64,000 nucleotides of DNA. Origin: Scylla paramamosain (taxonomy: Eukaryota; Arthropoda; Malacostraca; Decapoda; Portunidae). The stretch spans positions 15,266,497-15,330,496 of the forward strand of contig NC_087156.1 of NCBI RefSeq assembly GCF_035594125.1. The letters are read 5' to 3'. A program made the translations under genes and the position numbers. Shown here piece after piece: positions 63,753-64,000 of this stretch. The notes beneath the pieces are model-generated. The model saw nothing but the letters and a program-made list of their open reading frames with translations, was not told the origin of the DNA and ran no database searches. Every line of letters begins with the position of its first letter. The first letter of the stretch is position 1.

Positions 63753-64000
63753 TTTTTTCCCCTTTTGGCATTTGATTCTCTGAGATATACTAAACAATTC
63801 TGTGGTCATACATTTTTCCTTCAGGCATTATAAGATTTTTGGCAACTTTTTTCATAATACGTAAGTATATTTTTTTCCCTTTCTTCAGACATATTACGTT
63901 TTTATTACACATATTGTTATTTCTCAACTACATTGTAAGTTTCTCTTTCCAGGAAAAAATAAATAAATAAAAATTGGTTAGTAACTTTGGGAGCAGATGC

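Overview
This is eukaryotic, animal nuclear DNA with the character of a large intron or intergenic region. Simple-sequence arrays of (GA/CT)n, (GT/AC)n, (AT)n, (AGG/CCT)n, (ACT/AGT)n and (AAT)n make up at least 5 kb (about 8%) of the window by my hand count. The coding-type sequence I recognise is a broken LINE-type retrotransposon whose reverse-transcriptase thumb/C-terminal residues and 3' tail resemble a family I know as abundant in decapod crustaceans. Two other interspersed repeats also look decapod-like. My best inference is a decapod, probably a crab; species is not determinable by eye.

I find no confident host protein-coding gene, no rRNA or tRNA gene and no CRISPR array. I do not see a previously undescribed gene system. 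Most long open frames are translations of microsatellites (poly-Arg-Glu, Cys-Val, Thr-His, Leu-Ser, Ile-Tyr) or of purine/pyrimidine-skewed DNA. A few non-repetitive open frames in GC-richer DNA (48.4-49.0, 52.4-53.0, 11.4-11.9 and 16.2-16.5 kb) are listed as weak candidates only.

Layout. 0-4 kb: unique DNA with a striking GT-GA-AC compound array at 1.3-1.6 kb. 4.4-8.1 kb: a neighbourhood of old interspersed repeats, with two families alternating. 8.7-10 kb: ACT, TG and GA arrays. 10-13 kb: mostly unique DNA, ending in a LINE 3' tail (13.03-13.18 kb). 15 kb: paired CA/GT arrays. 16.5-20 kb: purine-skewed DNA with a diverged duplication. 23.0-23.2 kb: a degenerate CCTAA (arthropod telomere-type) tract. 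24.8-25.0 kb: a degenerate minisatellite. 27.4-27.9 kb: GT-AAT-AC-AT compound array. 29.3-32.6 kb: GA/TC arrays, an interspersed repeat, a 168-bp tandem duplication and a polypurine domain. 35.3-36.9 kb: a polypyrimidine domain. 37.7-38.5 kb: two diverged duplications. 42.0-42.9 kb: the LINE copy with broken RT coding sequence. 45-50 kb: unique DNA with enhancer-like islands and a three-copy diverged repeat (49.2-49.5 kb). 52-53 kb: GC-rich DNA. 59 kb: another LINE tail. 60-62.4 kb: further enhancer-like islands. 63.4-63.75 kb: an uninterrupted (TA)n array of about 353 bp.

No genes can be seen working together. What the window shows is a record of retrotransposon insertion, array expansion and local duplication, with scattered islands that may be regulatory.
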